DNA of 64,000 nt from Candidatus Poribacteria bacterium (GTDB lineage: Bacteria > Poribacteria > WGA-4E > WGA-3G), in assembly GCA_022821725.1 (NCBI GenBank), contig JAJEDB010000126.1, forward strand, positions 1-64,000. The letters are read 5' to 3'. A program made the position numbers and the translations under genes. The notes under the pieces are model-generated. The model was given only the letters and a program-made list of their open reading frames with translations, was not told the DNA's origin and did no database searches. Positions 44,326 to 53,687 of this stretch are shown here, piece by piece. Within the stretch, counting starts at the first letter, position 1. The number at the start of each line of letters is the position of its first letter.

Positions 44326-44862
44326 ATGGGAGCACTCACGACACCACTGCCGGTTAAAGCAATCATCGGTGTGCTGACAGCCGACCCTGACCTCCTGCCC
44401 ACAGTCTATACAGAACTGACACATCGCTTCGGTGCCATTGATTACGTAAGTGAATTGATGCCTTTCACGAGCACAGTCTACTACGAGACTGAAATGGGAC
44501 CAGACATCCAGCGACAATTTATAAGTTTTGAAAGACTGGTCGATGCCGGTACGCTCGCAGAAATGAAATTGTTCACAAATAGCGTTGAGCAAACTTTTGC
44601 TGTAAGAAAGTCCGAAATAAACGCACGGCGTGTCAATTTGGACGCGGGTTACATCTGCTTAGCAAAACTGGTACTTGCGTCAACGAAAGACCATGCCCAT
44701 CGTATCTATCTCAGCGACGGTATCTACGCCGAAATCACACTCCGCTTCTATCGCAAAACATTCCAACCTTGGGAGTGGAGTTATCCGGACTACCGATTAC
44801 CAACATACATCGCTATTTTTAACCACATTCGCAGAATCTATAGAAATCAATTAGAGCGTTAA
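44326..44862 (+). CDS. DUF4416 family protein
   Basis: A 178-residue protein matching the DUF4416 pattern: VKAIIGVLTADPDLL at the start, VSELMPFTSTVYYETEMG, then LDAGYICLAKLVLASTKDHAHRIYL and ITLRFYRKTFQPWEWSYPDYR (cited in parts by position, residues 105-155). Function is unknown; the conserved tyrosines and YPDYR tail are typical of the family. GGAGG lies 5 bases before the ATG. It is transcribed divergently from rpoB. Confidence 0.82.
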   Translation: MGALTTPLPVKAIIGVLTADPDLLPTVYTELTHRFGAIDYVSELMPFTSTVYYETEMGPDIQRQFISFERLVDAGTLAEMKLFTNSVEQTFAVRKSEINARRVNLDAGYICLAKLVLASTKDHAHRIYLSDGIYAEITLRFYRKTFQPWEWSYPDYRLPTYIAIFNHIRRIYRNQLER

Positions 44863-44878
44863 AATTACGGTCTATCGT

Positions 44879-44973
44879 GTATCGTGCGTTTATTCCCCGT
44901 CAAGTAGGCGGCAGACACATTGCCGAGAGGCAATGCTTGACATGTCTGCCAACACGATACAATTATTGTATCA
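44879..44973 (+). other. Nested inverted repeats with pseudoknot potential
   Basis: Outer arms GTATCGTG (44879-44886) and CACGATAC (44953-44960); middle arms GGCAGACA (44910-44917) and TGTCTGCC (44943-44950); inner arms CATTGCC (44918-44924) and GGCAATG (44929-44935) with GAGA loop. GTCAAG (44899-44904) can pair with the bulged CTTGAC (44936-44941), crossing the middle stem. The right side adds the palindrome GATACAAT-T-ATTGTATC (44957-44973). It may be a structured leader, a terminator region or a mobile repeat. Confidence 0.6.
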
Positions 44974-45058
44974 CAAGAACTGACGAAAGTCAAATTAAAA
45001 GAAAGGGCGGTTTTTCTGCTCATCATGAATGAGGAGATTTCCAAATCGCGAATGTTAG

Positions 45059-46240
45059 ATGAAAAGATTTCTTAAAACGGTGCGAGGTATTGAGAACCCG
45101 CGCGACACGAAAATGTTGATTTTTATCGTTCTCACAGGTGTATTTTGGGCATGTTCTATAGCCAGTGTGAACGCTGAATTGACAGACACAGATACTCGCG
45201 CCCGCGCCCGCGACATCGGTATCCAAATAGGAACCCTTCCAACCGGCACGCACAATGCCATCACTGACGTAGAGGGTGTGAAAGTCGGACACGTTACGCT
45301 AAACGAAGGCGATTCAATTCGGACAGGGGTTACCGCTATCCTTCCAAGTGATGATATTTGGACGGCACGCCTGTTCGGCGCCGCATACACGATTCACGGT
45401 AATGGTGAAGCAACCGGTATTGCCCGTATCAATCAAGCCGGATGGATTGAATCTCCCATTTTGCTTACAAATACACTCAGTGTCGGGGCAGTCCATGATG
45501 GTGTTGTGCGTTACATCGTGAAACGCTATCCAGACAACAATATTGTGCTCCCCATTGTCGCGGAATGCTACGATGGGGGTTTGAACGACATCAGCGGACT
45601 CCACGTCACGGCACAGCATGCGATTGAAGCGATTGAGAACGCCACAGAGGGTCCCGTAACTGAAGGAAGCGTCGGAGGCGGTACTGGCATGCGATGCTAT
45701 GGGTTTAAAGCCGGTATCGGCACAGCCTCCCGCGTCCTGCCTGAAGAACGCGGTGGATGGACAGTCGGGGTCCTTGTTAATTCCAACGGCGGACGGCGTT
45801 CGCAACTCCGAATTGATGGGGTGCCTGTTGGCGAAGAAATCAGCGGTTCCCCACCGAAACCGGGAAGAGATGGCTCGTTCATTATTGTTATCGCAACAGA
45901 TGCCCCGTTGACACATCGCCAATTGAAACAGGTCGCGATCCGTGCTACACATGGATTGGCTCGCACAGGCACGCCGAGTACGGACGGTAGCGGGGAATTC
46001 GTCATTGCATTTTCCACCCCGAACATTTTTCCAAATAACACCGAAAATGGCACTTTTGAAATCCAAATGCTCGTCAATTGGCGTTTGAGTTCGCTCTTTC
46101 AAGCGGTTATCGAAGCCACAGAGGAGGCTATCATCAATTCCATGACAATGGCGACGACAACCACCGGACGTAAAGGCAGAACGATGTACGCAATTCCGTT
46201 GGTGGAGCTGCAAAAGGTGATGAAGGCACACGGACAGTGA
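45059..46240 (+). CDS. P1-family (DmpA-like) peptidase, N-terminally anchored or exported
   Basis: A 393-residue N-terminal-nucleophile-type aminopeptidase of the DmpA/BapA family. After an N-terminal hydrophobic segment (MLIFIVLTGVFWACSIASV, residues about 20-38) the typical elements follow: GTHNAITDVEGVKVGHVT, GVTAILP, PIVAECYDGGLND, GGGTGMRCYGFKAGIG and GRDGSFIIVIATDAPL. The Gly-Ser in the last is probably the self-cleavage site that exposes the nucleophile. Substrates of this family include N-terminal L- or D-amino acid amides and beta-peptides. The hydrophobic segment suggests a non-cytoplasmic location. Confidence 0.88.
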   Translation: MKRFLKTVRGIENPRDTKMLIFIVLTGVFWACSIASVNAELTDTDTRARARDIGIQIGTLPTGTHNAITDVEGVKVGHVTLNEGDSIRTGVTAILPSDDIWTARLFGAAYTIHGNGEATGIARINQAGWIESPILLTNTLSVGAVHDGVVRYIVKRYPDNNIVLPIVAECYDGGLNDISGLHVTAQHAIEAIENATEGPVTEGSVGGGTGMRCYGFKAGIGTASRVLPEERGGWTVGVLVNSNGGRRSQLRIDGVPVGEEISGSPPKPGRDGSFIIVIATDAPLTHRQLKQVAIRATHGLARTGTPSTDGSGEFVIAFSTPNIFPNNTENGTFEIQMLVNWRLSSLFQAVIEATEEAIINSMTMATTTTGRKGRTMYAIPLVELQKVMKAHGQ

Positions 46241-46245
46241 ATGCG

Positions 46246-48435
46246 CTAAGCCGAACTGACACGATTCAGGTCGGGTGCAAGAGACGACGGCACGACCTCA
46301 TAGTGTGAAAATTCCAGTGTAAATGCGCCGCGTCCCTGTGTCATTGAGCGAAGCCGCGTTGTGTACTGAAACGTTTCTGAGAGTGGAATGAAAGCATTGA
46401 TGACATTTTGGGTCGATTGCGAGGGGCGTCCTGTGTCGGAGGTATCTTGGGTTGTGCTTTCATTAATCTGTGCCCGACGGGAATTCAGATCACCAATGAC
46501 TTTGCCGACATGTTCATCAGAAACAGTAATATGCATCCGCATGATGGGTTCTAATAACAGAGGGTTGGCTTTTCTAATCGCATTTTCAAACGCCAAGACT
46601 GCTGCTGCTTCGAACGCGACTTCCGAAGAATCCGTTGGGTGGTAGGAACCCCCTGTAAGGCGAATCTTTACATCCTGCATCGGATATCCGATGCGTGGAC
46701 CTGTTCCGGTAGCACCCTCCAACGCCTTCTCAATAAACGGGACGTACTGCCGCGGGATTTGCGTTTCGTCTGTGTTATCCTCAAACGTGAATCCTTCCCC
46801 GCGCGCTAACGGCTCAACCGTTAGCAGCACATCACCGTATATCCCTTCTTCATCTGTTTTGTGGATATGTGTCCCGCGCCCCTCCGCGAGTGTGCTGATA
46901 GTTTCACGATACGCCACCTGTAGTTTGCTGACCCGAGCGTTAACGCCAAATTCGCGTATCATGCGGTCTGTGAGAATCTCTAAGTGGAGTTCACCCATGC
47001 CAGAGATGATCCGTTGTCCGGTTTCTTTGTCGATGCCCACGGTGAAAGTTGGGTCCTCGTCCATCAATTTTTCGAGTGTTTCTTCCAAGGCATCCGCGTC
47101 GCTTGCGCGTTCAGGTTCAATGGCAATTGAGATAACCGGATCTGGAAAAGTGATGGATTCTAACAGAATAGGTTCGCTCGGATCCGTCAGCGTATCCCCG
47201 GTCTTGGTGTCCTTAAGCCCGACGAGGGTAACGATGTCACCGGCGTAAGCCGCATCACAGACCGCCTCCTTGTTCGCGTGCATCTGTAAAATACGGTTAA
47301 TCCGTTCCCGTTTTTGGGAACGGACGTTATGGACGACCTCCCCGCGTTTGAGCACACCTGAATAGATACGGCAATATACGAGTTTGTCTACCGTTGGATG
47401 GCTTGCCACTTTAAAGGCTAATGCTGAAAACGGAGCCTCGTCATTTGCTTTTCTAACTATGGACTTCTGTTCTGCTTTCCGCTGTGGGAGGGATTTGTAA
47501 TCCCGATTCTTTTGTGGGAGGGATTTGTAATCCCGATTCTTTTCGGAAATGGAATCTGGCACAGTGCCTTCAATAGGCGGAACGTCAAGAGGAGACGGCA
47601 GAAAATCAATTACCGCATCCAATAGCGGTTGAACGCCTTGATTCTTTAAAGAACTTCCACACAGCACAGGAAAAAGGGTCCCTTGCAAGGTCGCTGCGCG
47701 GATAACCGTTAGTAACTCGGCGTGGGTTATCTCTTCACCGCCCAAGTATTTTTCAAGCAGTGCTTCATCTTCGACAGCGACACTCTCGTAGAGGACTTCC
47801 CGTGCTTGTGCCACTTCATCTTGAAATTCAGGAGGGATCTCTGCCTCTATGTATGTCTGTCCGAGATCCGTTGTGTCCCAACGCATTGCCTTCTGCGTCA
47901 CGAGATCAATAACACCGGTGAAATCGGGACCTTCACCCATCGGCAATTGAAGGGGGACAGGGTTCGCGTCTAACTGTGCCTTCATCATTTCCAGGACGCG
48001 AGTGAAATTCGCACCAACCCTATCCATTTTATTAACGAAAACGATGCGTGGCACCTCGTAACGTTCGGCTTGCCGCCAAACCGTTTCTGACTGCGGTTCA
48101 ACACCGCCGACAGCACAGAAAAGGGCAATCGCACCATCCAAAATTCGCAAGGAGCGTTCCACTTCCACTGTAAAATCGACGTGTCCGGGGGTATCAATCA
48201 GATGAATCGCGTGTTCTTGCCAGAAACAGGTCGTTGCGGCGGCTGTAATCGTTACGCCGCGTTCTCGTTCCTGCACCATCCAATCCATCTCAGCAGTCCC
48301 GTCATCTACTGCACCGATCTTATGCTTTTTACCGGTGTAGAAAAGAATCCGTTCAGTTGTGGTTGTTTTGCCTGCATCAATGTGCGCTGCAATGCCGATA
48401 TTGCGCACGTTTTCAATCGGATATTCGCGTGCCAT
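46246..48435 (-). CDS. fusA: Translation elongation factor G with a palindrome-derived peptide insert
   Basis: A 729-residue EF-G that moves tRNA-mRNA on the ribosome. GTPase motifs are G1 [10 protein letters not shown], switch [10 protein letters not shown]3 DTPGH and G4 NKMD; domains II-V follow. Between PPIEGTVPD and [10 protein letters not shown] lies a 10-residue peptide twice, [10 protein letters not shown], encoded by a duplicated palindrome (47483-47542). ATG 48435 is preferred because AAGGA lies 7 bases upstream and [15 protein letters not shown] is the usual start; in-frame upstream codons reach 48546. It stands alone, without rpsL, rpsG or tuf as in the usual str operon. Confidence 0.95.
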   Translation of the reverse strand: MAREYPIENVRNIGIAAHIDAGKTTTTERILFYTGKKHKIGAVDDGTAEMDWMVQERERGVTITAAATTCFWQEHAIHLIDTPGHVDFTVEVERSLRILDGAIALFCAVGGVEPQSETVWRQAERYEVPRIVFVNKMDRVGANFTRVLEMMKAQLDANPVPLQLPMGEGPDFTGVIDLVTQKAMRWDTTDLGQTYIEAEIPPEFQDEVAQAREVLYESVAVEDEALLEKYLGGEEITHAELLTVIRAATLQGTLFPVLCGSSLKNQGVQPLLDAVIDFLPSPLDVPPIEGTVPDSISEKNRDYKSLPQKNRDYKSLPQRKAEQKSIVRKANDEAPFSALAFKVASHPTVDKLVYCRIYSGVLKRGEVVHNVRSQKRERINRILQMHANKEAVCDAAYAGDIVTLVGLKDTKTGDTLTDPSEPILLESITFPDPVISIAIEPERASDADALEETLEKLMDEDPTFTVGIDKETGQRIISGMGELHLEILTDRMIREFGVNARVSKLQVAYRETISTLAEGRGTHIHKTDEEGIYGDVLLTVEPLARGEGFTFEDNTDETQIPRQYVPFIEKALEGATGTGPRIGYPMQDVKIRLTGGSYHPTDSSEVAFEAAAVLAFENAIRKANPLLLEPIMRMHITVSDEHVGKVIGDLNSRRAQINESTTQDTSDTGRPSQSTQNVINAFIPLSETFQYTTRLRSMTQGRGAFTLEFSHYEVVPSSLAPDLNRVSSA
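47483..47542. repeat. Tandem 30-bp palindrome-containing repeat inside fusA
   Basis: Two 30-bp copies (47483-47512 and 47513-47542), each centred on GGGATTTGTAATCCC, are read in frame as [10 protein letters not shown] twice. The neighbouring residues are those of a normal EF-G surface loop. Confidence 0.8.
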
Positions 48436-48508
48436 TTTTTTCCTTACGAGATTTCTTTCCATTGAAGGACAACGCCGAGTAGGTCGAGGTTCCACGCCTA
48501 TAATGTAA

Positions 48509-48559
48509 TGACGGATAGTTGTTGCCGAGGAGTATATCACAAACACAACTATCCGTCAA
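48509..48559 (-). promoter_or_regulatory. fusA promoter flanked by a 14-bp perfect inverted repeat
   Basis: On the minus strand TTGACG (48559-48554) and TATACT (48536-48531) have a 17-bp spacer. The arms TGACGGATAGTTGT (48509-48522) and ACAACTATCCGTCA (48545-48558) surround the -10 box; one overlaps the -35 box, the other lies in the early transcript. This is an operator-like arrangement. Confidence 0.65.
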
Positions 48560-48603
48560 GTGTTAATCCATGAACACGCAATATAACGAGTCCACTGTGC
48601 TAA

Positions 48604-50292
48604 TTATCTGTCTGATGTATCGTCTGATGTGGAAACTTTAATCGTAACGTACGCACTTCCCTGTCCATTCGGCGACTTGACATAGAGAAGTACCTGCTTT
48701 TTATTTTCGTTCGTGAGTTGTTCCACAAGACGGGAATAGGACGCAAGGTCGTCAATCTCTGCCCACTCCATTTCTTGGATCAGAGATCCCGGAACGATAC
48801 CTTTTTCCTCTGCGTTGCTCCCGCTTTCAACCTGTGTGACGACTACACCTTTCTCATCTGACGCGTAACCATAACGCTCAGCAATCGCGGGGGTCAGATT
48901 CTGGACCTGAAGTCCGGCAAAGGCTTCTTTCTCTTCATCACGGTCTAATCGTGCCCCTCTGAGTTCTGGCCTCATATTTTCGGCTTCTTGTAACTGGGCA
49001 TTGAGCTTAGCGATAGCCTCTTCAGTCCGTTTGCCCAGTTTGACAGTCAACCGTTTTTCTTCAGTGCCGCCTCGGAGCACTATAACTTCAACAGATTTGC
49101 CGACCTCTGTTGCTGCGACAACATACATCAGATCATTAATATCTCGGATTGTTTCGCCATTAAATTCAACGATGACATCTGAACGTTGGATCCCAGCTTT
49201 ATCTGCAGGACTCCCTTTACTAACGCCACGCACAAAAGCACCGCGCGGTGTATCGAAGTTCAACTTTTCTGCCAAATCCTGATCCACATTTCTCATGCTG
49301 ATGCCAAGCCAACCGCGCGCAACTTTGCCATGTTTAATGAGTTGCGGTAAGACCTGTTGTGCCATTTTACTCGGGACGGCGAAGCCGATACCGATATTTC
49401 CTGTGGAAAGACCACCGGTGATAATCGCTGTATTAATTCCAACCAATTCGCCGCGAATGTTGATCAGGGCACCGCCACTGTTTCCTCGATTGATCGGGGC
49501 ATCTGTCTGTATGAAATTGCCGTATTTGATGCCGCTGAACCATCCAGGCCGCCCCTTCGCACTCACGATTCCCCGTGTCACAGTTTGAGAAAAATTGAGT
49601 GGGGTTCCAATGGCAATCACCCATTCGCCAACTTCAAGCTGATCCGAATCGCCAAATGGAAGGGTCGGAAGTCCTTCAGCGTCGATTTTGAGAACTGCCA
49701 AATCGGTCCCGCTGACTTCGGTCCCGGCGGCATCGCGTCCAACTAATTCCGCTGGATATTCTTTCCCATTTGATAAAGTGACGCTGATTTCATCGCTCCG
49801 TTCAATGACATGGTTGTTGGTAAGGATATAGCCATCGTCACTGACGATTACCCCAGAGCCAACACCCCTAACGGGGACCGGATTCCGGAATATACGTTGG
49901 CGTGGTGCTTGTTGATCGGGCTGTTCCTGTTCGGGTTCTCGAAAAAAGCGTCTGAAGAATTCATCTCCAAAAAGGTCTCTAAATTGTTCTTCCTGCTCCG
50001 GCGTTATCTGTTGTCTTTCGGGGGTGATGATTCTATTCCGTTGTGTTGTCGTTGTAATTTGGACGACAGCCGGACGCGTGCGCGCCACTAAATCAATAAA
50101 TGCTCGATTTGCGCGTTCCAAGTGCTGGAAATCTTCTGATGTTTGAAGTGTATCGTTTGTCTGTCCAACGGCAGTCTGTAGCGTGAACTGATGTGTATCC
50201 CGGTCAATGATAACGCCCGCGGCGACAATGAGAACTGCTAAAACCAAAATTACCCGTACAGAATTACGCAGTGTAGTGCTGAGTCTGAACAT
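48604..50292 (-). CDS. htrA: HtrA/Do-type serine protease
   Basis: A 562-residue envelope protease. An N-terminal membrane segment (VRVILVLAVLIVAAGVII) is followed by a trypsin-like domain with the triad His in LTNNHVIE, Asp in GTDLAVLKID and Ser in GNSGGALIN, then two PDZ domains (about 300-395 and 455-555). It degrades or refolds misfolded proteins in the periplasm. A Q-loop-like insert rich in E, Q and R (EPEQEQPDQQAPRQR) resembles the LA loop of DegP. AGGAGG precedes the start codon. Confidence 0.93.
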   Translation of the reverse strand: MFRLSTTLRNSVRVILVLAVLIVAAGVIIDRDTHQFTLQTAVGQTNDTLQTSEDFQHLERANRAFIDLVARTRPAVVQITTTTQRNRIITPERQQITPEQEEQFRDLFGDEFFRRFFREPEQEQPDQQAPRQRIFRNPVPVRGVGSGVIVSDDGYILTNNHVIERSDEISVTLSNGKEYPAELVGRDAAGTEVSGTDLAVLKIDAEGLPTLPFGDSDQLEVGEWVIAIGTPLNFSQTVTRGIVSAKGRPGWFSGIKYGNFIQTDAPINRGNSGGALINIRGELVGINTAIITGGLSTGNIGIGFAVPSKMAQQVLPQLIKHGKVARGWLGISMRNVDQDLAEKLNFDTPRGAFVRGVSKGSPADKAGIQRSDVIVEFNGETIRDINDLMYVVAATEVGKSVEVIVLRGGTEEKRLTVKLGKRTEEAIAKLNAQLQEAENMRPELRGARLDRDEEKEAFAGLQVQNLTPAIAERYGYASDEKGVVVTQVESGSNAEEKGIVPGSLIQEMEWAEIDDLASYSRLVEQLTNENKKQVLLYVKSPNGQGSAYVTIKVSTSDDTSDR

Positions 50293-50469
50293 GATGTAAA
50301 ACCTCCTAATATAATTGAGTGTTAGGTCTGGTCCTGGAGGTGGACAGAACCGTTTATTTTCATTGTGTGCTTACGTCCTAAAGACACACCTATTAGATAA
50401 TAAAGTTGCAAAAAAGTTGGGAAAAATGTGATGTGTTGGAAAAAATACGTTGGATTGAGCAAGCTCTAT

Positions 50470-50820
50470 TCATTCCCCACGTGAAATCCGTTCTACGTGT
50501 TCCCGAACAATATGTTCCGGTGATAACCGAATAAATAGCCATGCACCCGGCACAAGAATCACGAACGCACCAATGAGAAGATCGTCAATCCTGCCAAAAA
50601 TAGGGATAAAATCGAAATCAAGCGGATTCACCAAATAAGCGACAGCGAACACAACCGCCAATAATTCGGCAAGGATGAGAATCGCTTTCCGATAGACAGC
50701 GACACGTTCATCGACAAACAGCCGCCATGTCAGTTTGACGAAATTTGGGAAATGAAGGAGCAGGCGGAAAAGTCGAAAGGAGCCTGGTTTGTTACCGCCG
50801 AAGAAAAAAGAATTCATCAT
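50470..50820 (-). CDS. DUF1232 membrane protein
   Basis: A protein of about 116 residues with two predicted transmembrane helices (LILAELLAVVFAVAYLV and LLIGAFVILVPGAWLFI). Between them lies the DUF1232 signature NPLDFDFIPIFGRIDDLL. Function is unknown. The start is uncertain: ATGATG at 50820 is chosen; a TTG at 50856 in the same frame would add 12 residues; neither has a clear ribosome binding site. It lies 177 bp downstream of the htrA start on the same strand side, with no shared transcript evident. Confidence 0.78.
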   Translation of the reverse strand: MMNSFFFGGNKPGSFRLFRLLLHFPNFVKLTWRLFVDERVAVYRKAILILAELLAVVFAVAYLVNPLDFDFIPIFGRIDDLLIGAFVILVPGAWLFIRLSPEHIVREHVERISRGE

Positions 50821-50893
50821 AATTAAAAGTTTACCAAAACCTTTTTTTATCTGCAAATCAATTTTTTAGAAGTTGTCAGTTTCCAACATTAAT

Positions 50894-50922
50894 TTGACTG
50901 CCAAGTTCCTTTTTGGTATACT
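50894..50922 (+). promoter_or_regulatory. Predicted sigma70-type promoter for the sugar isomerase gene
   Basis: TTGACT (50894-50899) and TATACT (50917-50922) with a 17-bp spacer; AAAAGGAG follows just before the ATG at 50959. Confidence 0.7.
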
Positions 50923-50958
50923 ACCACAAATAGAATAGATCAGATAAAAGGAGAAATT

Positions 50959-51759
50959 ATGGCAACACAAAACGCCCAAGGGCATTCATCACTGTCTGCG
51001 AAGCAGATCGCAGCGCAACTTTACACGGTTCGGGAATCTACCAAAACTGAAGCCGACATCGCTGAAACGATGAAAAAGGTGCGGCAACTCGGATACGAGG
51101 CGGTGCAATGTTCCGCATTGGGTCCCATCGAACCTGCCGCATTGAAAAATATTGTTGACGGTGAAGGACTCAGCATCATCGCGACACATACGAGTTACGA
51201 GCGGATGCGGGACGAACCCCAATCCGTTATTGACGAACATCAGTTGTGGGGATGCAAACATGCCGCAATCGGCGGACTTCCGGGCGAATACCGAACGGCA
51301 GAAGGATATGCCAGATTCGCGAGAGAGGCATCGGAGGTCGCGGCGCGCCTTGCTGAAGGAGGCTTGACGTTCTCCTATCATAACCATAGTTTCGAGTTGG
51401 AGCGTCATAACGGACGCACTGGGTTAGAGATTCTGTATACCGAAAGCGATCCGAATTACTTTAAAAGTGAACTGGATACCTACTGGATTCAGCACGGTGG
51501 GGCCGACCCAGCCGCTTGGATTCGTCAGTTAAAGGGGCGCGCCGACATCATCCATCTCAAGGATATGGCGATGCAAGGCTCTACGCAACGCTTCGCGGAA
51601 ATTGGGGAAGGCAACCTTAATTGGGATGCTATTCTCAATGCTTGTATCTACGCAGAGGTCGAGTGGTATATTATCGAGCAGGACACCTGCTACGAGCGCG
51701 ATCCGTTTGAAAGTTTAGGCATCAGTCTCAAGAATCTAAAAGAGATGGGTTTTGCCTAA
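50959..51759 (+). CDS. Sugar phosphate isomerase/epimerase-like TIM-barrel protein
   Basis: A 266-residue xylose-isomerase-like barrel. Features are IAAQLYTVRESTK at the start, the GYEAVQCSALG strand, the metal-site His/Glu strands TFSYHNHSFELE, DTYWIQHGGADP and DIIHLKDMA, and the ending WYIIEQDTCYE with a conserved Glu. Members isomerise or epimerise sugars and inositols. Single gene with its own promoter and strong ribosome binding site. The substrate cannot be assigned. Confidence 0.85.
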   Translation: MATQNAQGHSSLSAKQIAAQLYTVRESTKTEADIAETMKKVRQLGYEAVQCSALGPIEPAALKNIVDGEGLSIIATHTSYERMRDEPQSVIDEHQLWGCKHAAIGGLPGEYRTAEGYARFAREASEVAARLAEGGLTFSYHNHSFELERHNGRTGLEILYTESDPNYFKSELDTYWIQHGGADPAAWIRQLKGRADIIHLKDMAMQGSTQRFAEIGEGNLNWDAILNACIYAEVEWYIIEQDTCYERDPFESLGISLKNLKEMGFA

Positions 51760-51786
51760 AGGCATCACACCCTTATTTTCCCATGT

Positions 51787-51960
51787 CCGGTAGGTGCGGT
51801 TTCATAAGGTTTCAGAAAATATTTCGGTAATTTGATGTTTTTCCAGACCCGGTAGGTGCGGTTTCCTAACCAGGGTTCCCACCCGTTACTGGGAAGGGAC
51901 ACCGGACTTCGCCAATAAATTACCGAATTAATAAATTAATCTTCATCTAACCGCACCGGG
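51787..51960. repeat. Nested palindromes: a REP split by another inverted repeat
   Basis: REP arms GGTGCGGTT (51793-51801) and AACCGCACC (51949-51957) are separated by 147 bases instead of three. Inside are perfect 11-bp arms TTCGGTAATTT (51823-51833) and AAATTACCGAA (51917-51927), and inside those another GGTAGGTGCGGTTTC start near 51850. This accounts for about half of the 350-bp gap before the tRNA; no gene is visible. Confidence 0.7.
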
Positions 51961-52028
51961 CATCTTTAGCAAGAGATCAATTAACAGGTCGGATACAGAC
52001 GCAAATCTCAAGCAATACGCAATTTTTT

Positions 52029-52058
52029 TTGACATTATACAGGAATTTGTGATACAAT
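52029..52058 (+). promoter_or_regulatory. Predicted promoter for tRNA-Pro
   Basis: TTGACA (52029-52034) and TACAAT (52053-52058) with an 18-bp spacer, 56 bp before the tRNA. The 16-bp direct repeat that follows begins within the -10 region and repeats TACAAT. Confidence 0.6.
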
Positions 52059-52088
52059 TAAGACTTGATACAATTAAGACTTGATACA
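52051..52088 (+). repeat. 16-bp tandem repeat between promoter and tRNA-Pro
   Basis: GATACAATTAAGACTT occurs at 52051-52066 and 52067-52082, with a partial third copy (GATACA) to 52088. The repeat duplicates the -10-like TACAAT. Confidence 0.75.
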
Positions 52089-52113
52089 AGTATAAGGAAA
52101 TTGATGCTACGAA

Positions 52114-52187
52114 CGGGGCGTGGCGCAGCCCGGAAGCGCGCTTGAATGGGGTTCAAGAGGTCGCTGGTTCGAATCCAGTCGCCCCGA
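52114..52187 (+). tRNA. tRNA-Pro (anticodon GGG)
   Basis: A 74-nt cloverleaf. Acceptor arms CGGGGCG and CGCCCCG pair completely; the D arm is GCGC/GCGC; the anticodon stem CTTGA/TCAAG encloses ATGGGGT with GGG as anticodon; the T arm GCTGG-TTCGAAT-CCAGT is standard; discriminator A. CCA is not encoded. It lies 75 bp upstream of hom. Confidence 0.95.
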
Positions 52188-52262
52188 TCTCTGAATATGC
52201 AATATCGTCTTAGAAGTGGTATATCGTGCAATAAATCGTAAAGAAAGGAGGGAGTTGTAGTA

Positions 52263-53585
52263 GTGAACAAGTCGTGTATTAATGTTGGCATTTTAGGATG
52301 GGGTACTGTCGGCACAGGCGTTTCCAAAATCCTGATGAATCAGAATTCCCTCATCGCCAAAAATAGTGGCACCGAATTATGCCTAAAAAAAATAGCAAAA
52401 CGAACGTTACCTGCGACGCGGCAAGGTGTTGAACTTCCTGCGGATTGTCTGACAACGGATCCCGCAGCGGTCGTTGACAATCCGGAAATCGATATTGTTG
52501 TTGAACTTATCGGCGGTGTCACAACAGCACACTCCCTCATTAAACGCGCCATCCAAAATGGCAAACACGTCGTCACAGCAAACAAAGCCCTTCTCGCAGA
52601 ACACGGTGGTGAACTGTTCCAACTCGCTTCAGAACACCGAGTCAATCTCAATTTCGAGGCAAGCACGGCAGGCGGCATTCCGATCATTAAAACCCTACAA
52701 GAAAGTTTCGCTGGCAACCAGATCCACTCCCTTTACGGTATTGTGAACGGGACGTGTAACTATATGTTGACCGAAATGCACGAGCGGGCTGTAGACTTTT
52801 CAGATGTACTCAAAGTCGCACAGGACAAGGGATACGCCGAAGCCGATCCAACGCTTGACGTTGAAGGAATTGATGCCGCACAGAAACTCATTCTCCTGAT
52901 CGCCCTCGCCTATCGGAGTAATATTTCACTATCGCAATTCCATGTTGAAGGTATTACCGATATCACCCAGAAAGAGATTCAATACGCTCGCGAGCTCGGT
53001 TACGTCATTAAACTCCTCGCAATCGCGAAACTCACCGACGGGAATCGTGTGGAAGCACGTGTGCATCCGACACTTGTGCCAGAGCGGAGTTTGTTAGCGA
53101 ATGTCGGTGGGGCATTCAACGCGGTTTGTGTTATCGGTGATGCGGTCGGGCCGACCCTCTTTTATGGACAGGGTGCTGGCGAGATGCCAACCGCGAGTGC
53201 TGTTGTTGCTGACATCATTGATGCCGCGAAATCTGTGCAGCAAGGTGTAAGCACTCCGATTTCACGAGCATGGCTTGCAGGGACACAAGCGGAAGTTGGT
53301 GTATGTCCTATTGACGATATTGAGACGCGGTATTACATCCGTTTTGTGGTTGCTGACCGACCCGGCGTTCTCGCAAAGATCGGGACAATTTTGGGGAACT
53401 GGCAGATTAGTATCGCGTCTGTTATCCAAAAGGATCCGCACGGCATGGAGACCGTGTCCCTCGTAATGTTGACCCACAAGGCACAAGAGAAAAACATGAA
53501 AGCCGCGCTCACACAGATTTATACGCTTGAAGATGTCAAGGACGAGGCACAACTCATTAGAATCGAAGAGGAAGTCGATTTTTAA
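52263..53585 (+). CDS. hom: Homoserine dehydrogenase with ACT domain
   Basis: A 440-residue enzyme that reduces aspartate semialdehyde to homoserine in threonine and methionine synthesis. The N-terminal Rossmann motif is [24 protein letters not shown] and [14 protein letters not shown] belong to the dimer and active-site region; catalytic-region Asp/Lys lie in [19 protein letters not shown]-terminal ACT domain (about 350-430, with [12 protein letters not shown]) suggests feedback control by an amino acid, usually threonine. Start is GTG, preceded by AAAGGAGGG. It is not next to thrB or thrC. Confidence 0.95.
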   Translation: MNKSCINVGILGWGTVGTGVSKILMNQNSLIAKNSGTELCLKKIAKRTLPATRQGVELPADCLTTDPAAVVDNPEIDIVVELIGGVTTAHSLIKRAIQNGKHVVTANKALLAEHGGELFQLASEHRVNLNFEASTAGGIPIIKTLQESFAGNQIHSLYGIVNGTCNYMLTEMHERAVDFSDVLKVAQDKGYAEADPTLDVEGIDAAQKLILLIALAYRSNISLSQFHVEGITDITQKEIQYARELGYVIKLLAIAKLTDGNRVEARVHPTLVPERSLLANVGGAFNAVCVIGDAVGPTLFYGQGAGEMPTASAVVADIIDAAKSVQQGVSTPISRAWLAGTQAEVGVCPIDDIETRYYIRFVVADRPGVLAKIGTILGNWQISIASVIQKDPHGMETVSLVMLTHKAQEKNMKAALTQIYTLEDVKDEAQLIRIEEEVDF

Positions 53586-53687
53586 GGTGTGTTAAGATTT
53601 AGAACATAGAACCGGCAGTGTGTCTCATCCCCTTTCGGTGTTTGATTATCACGGAAACCCGGTAAATTTGAAGACGGTGTCTCATAG

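Noticed and set aside
44326..44862. Ribosomal L10-like protein upstream of rpoB
   Set aside because: The sequence matches the DUF4416 pattern and is on the opposite strand.
45314..46231. A 305-codon open frame antisense to the P1 peptidase gene
   Set aside because: It lies wholly opposite a well-supported gene, has Cys/His-rich atypical composition and no family resemblance.
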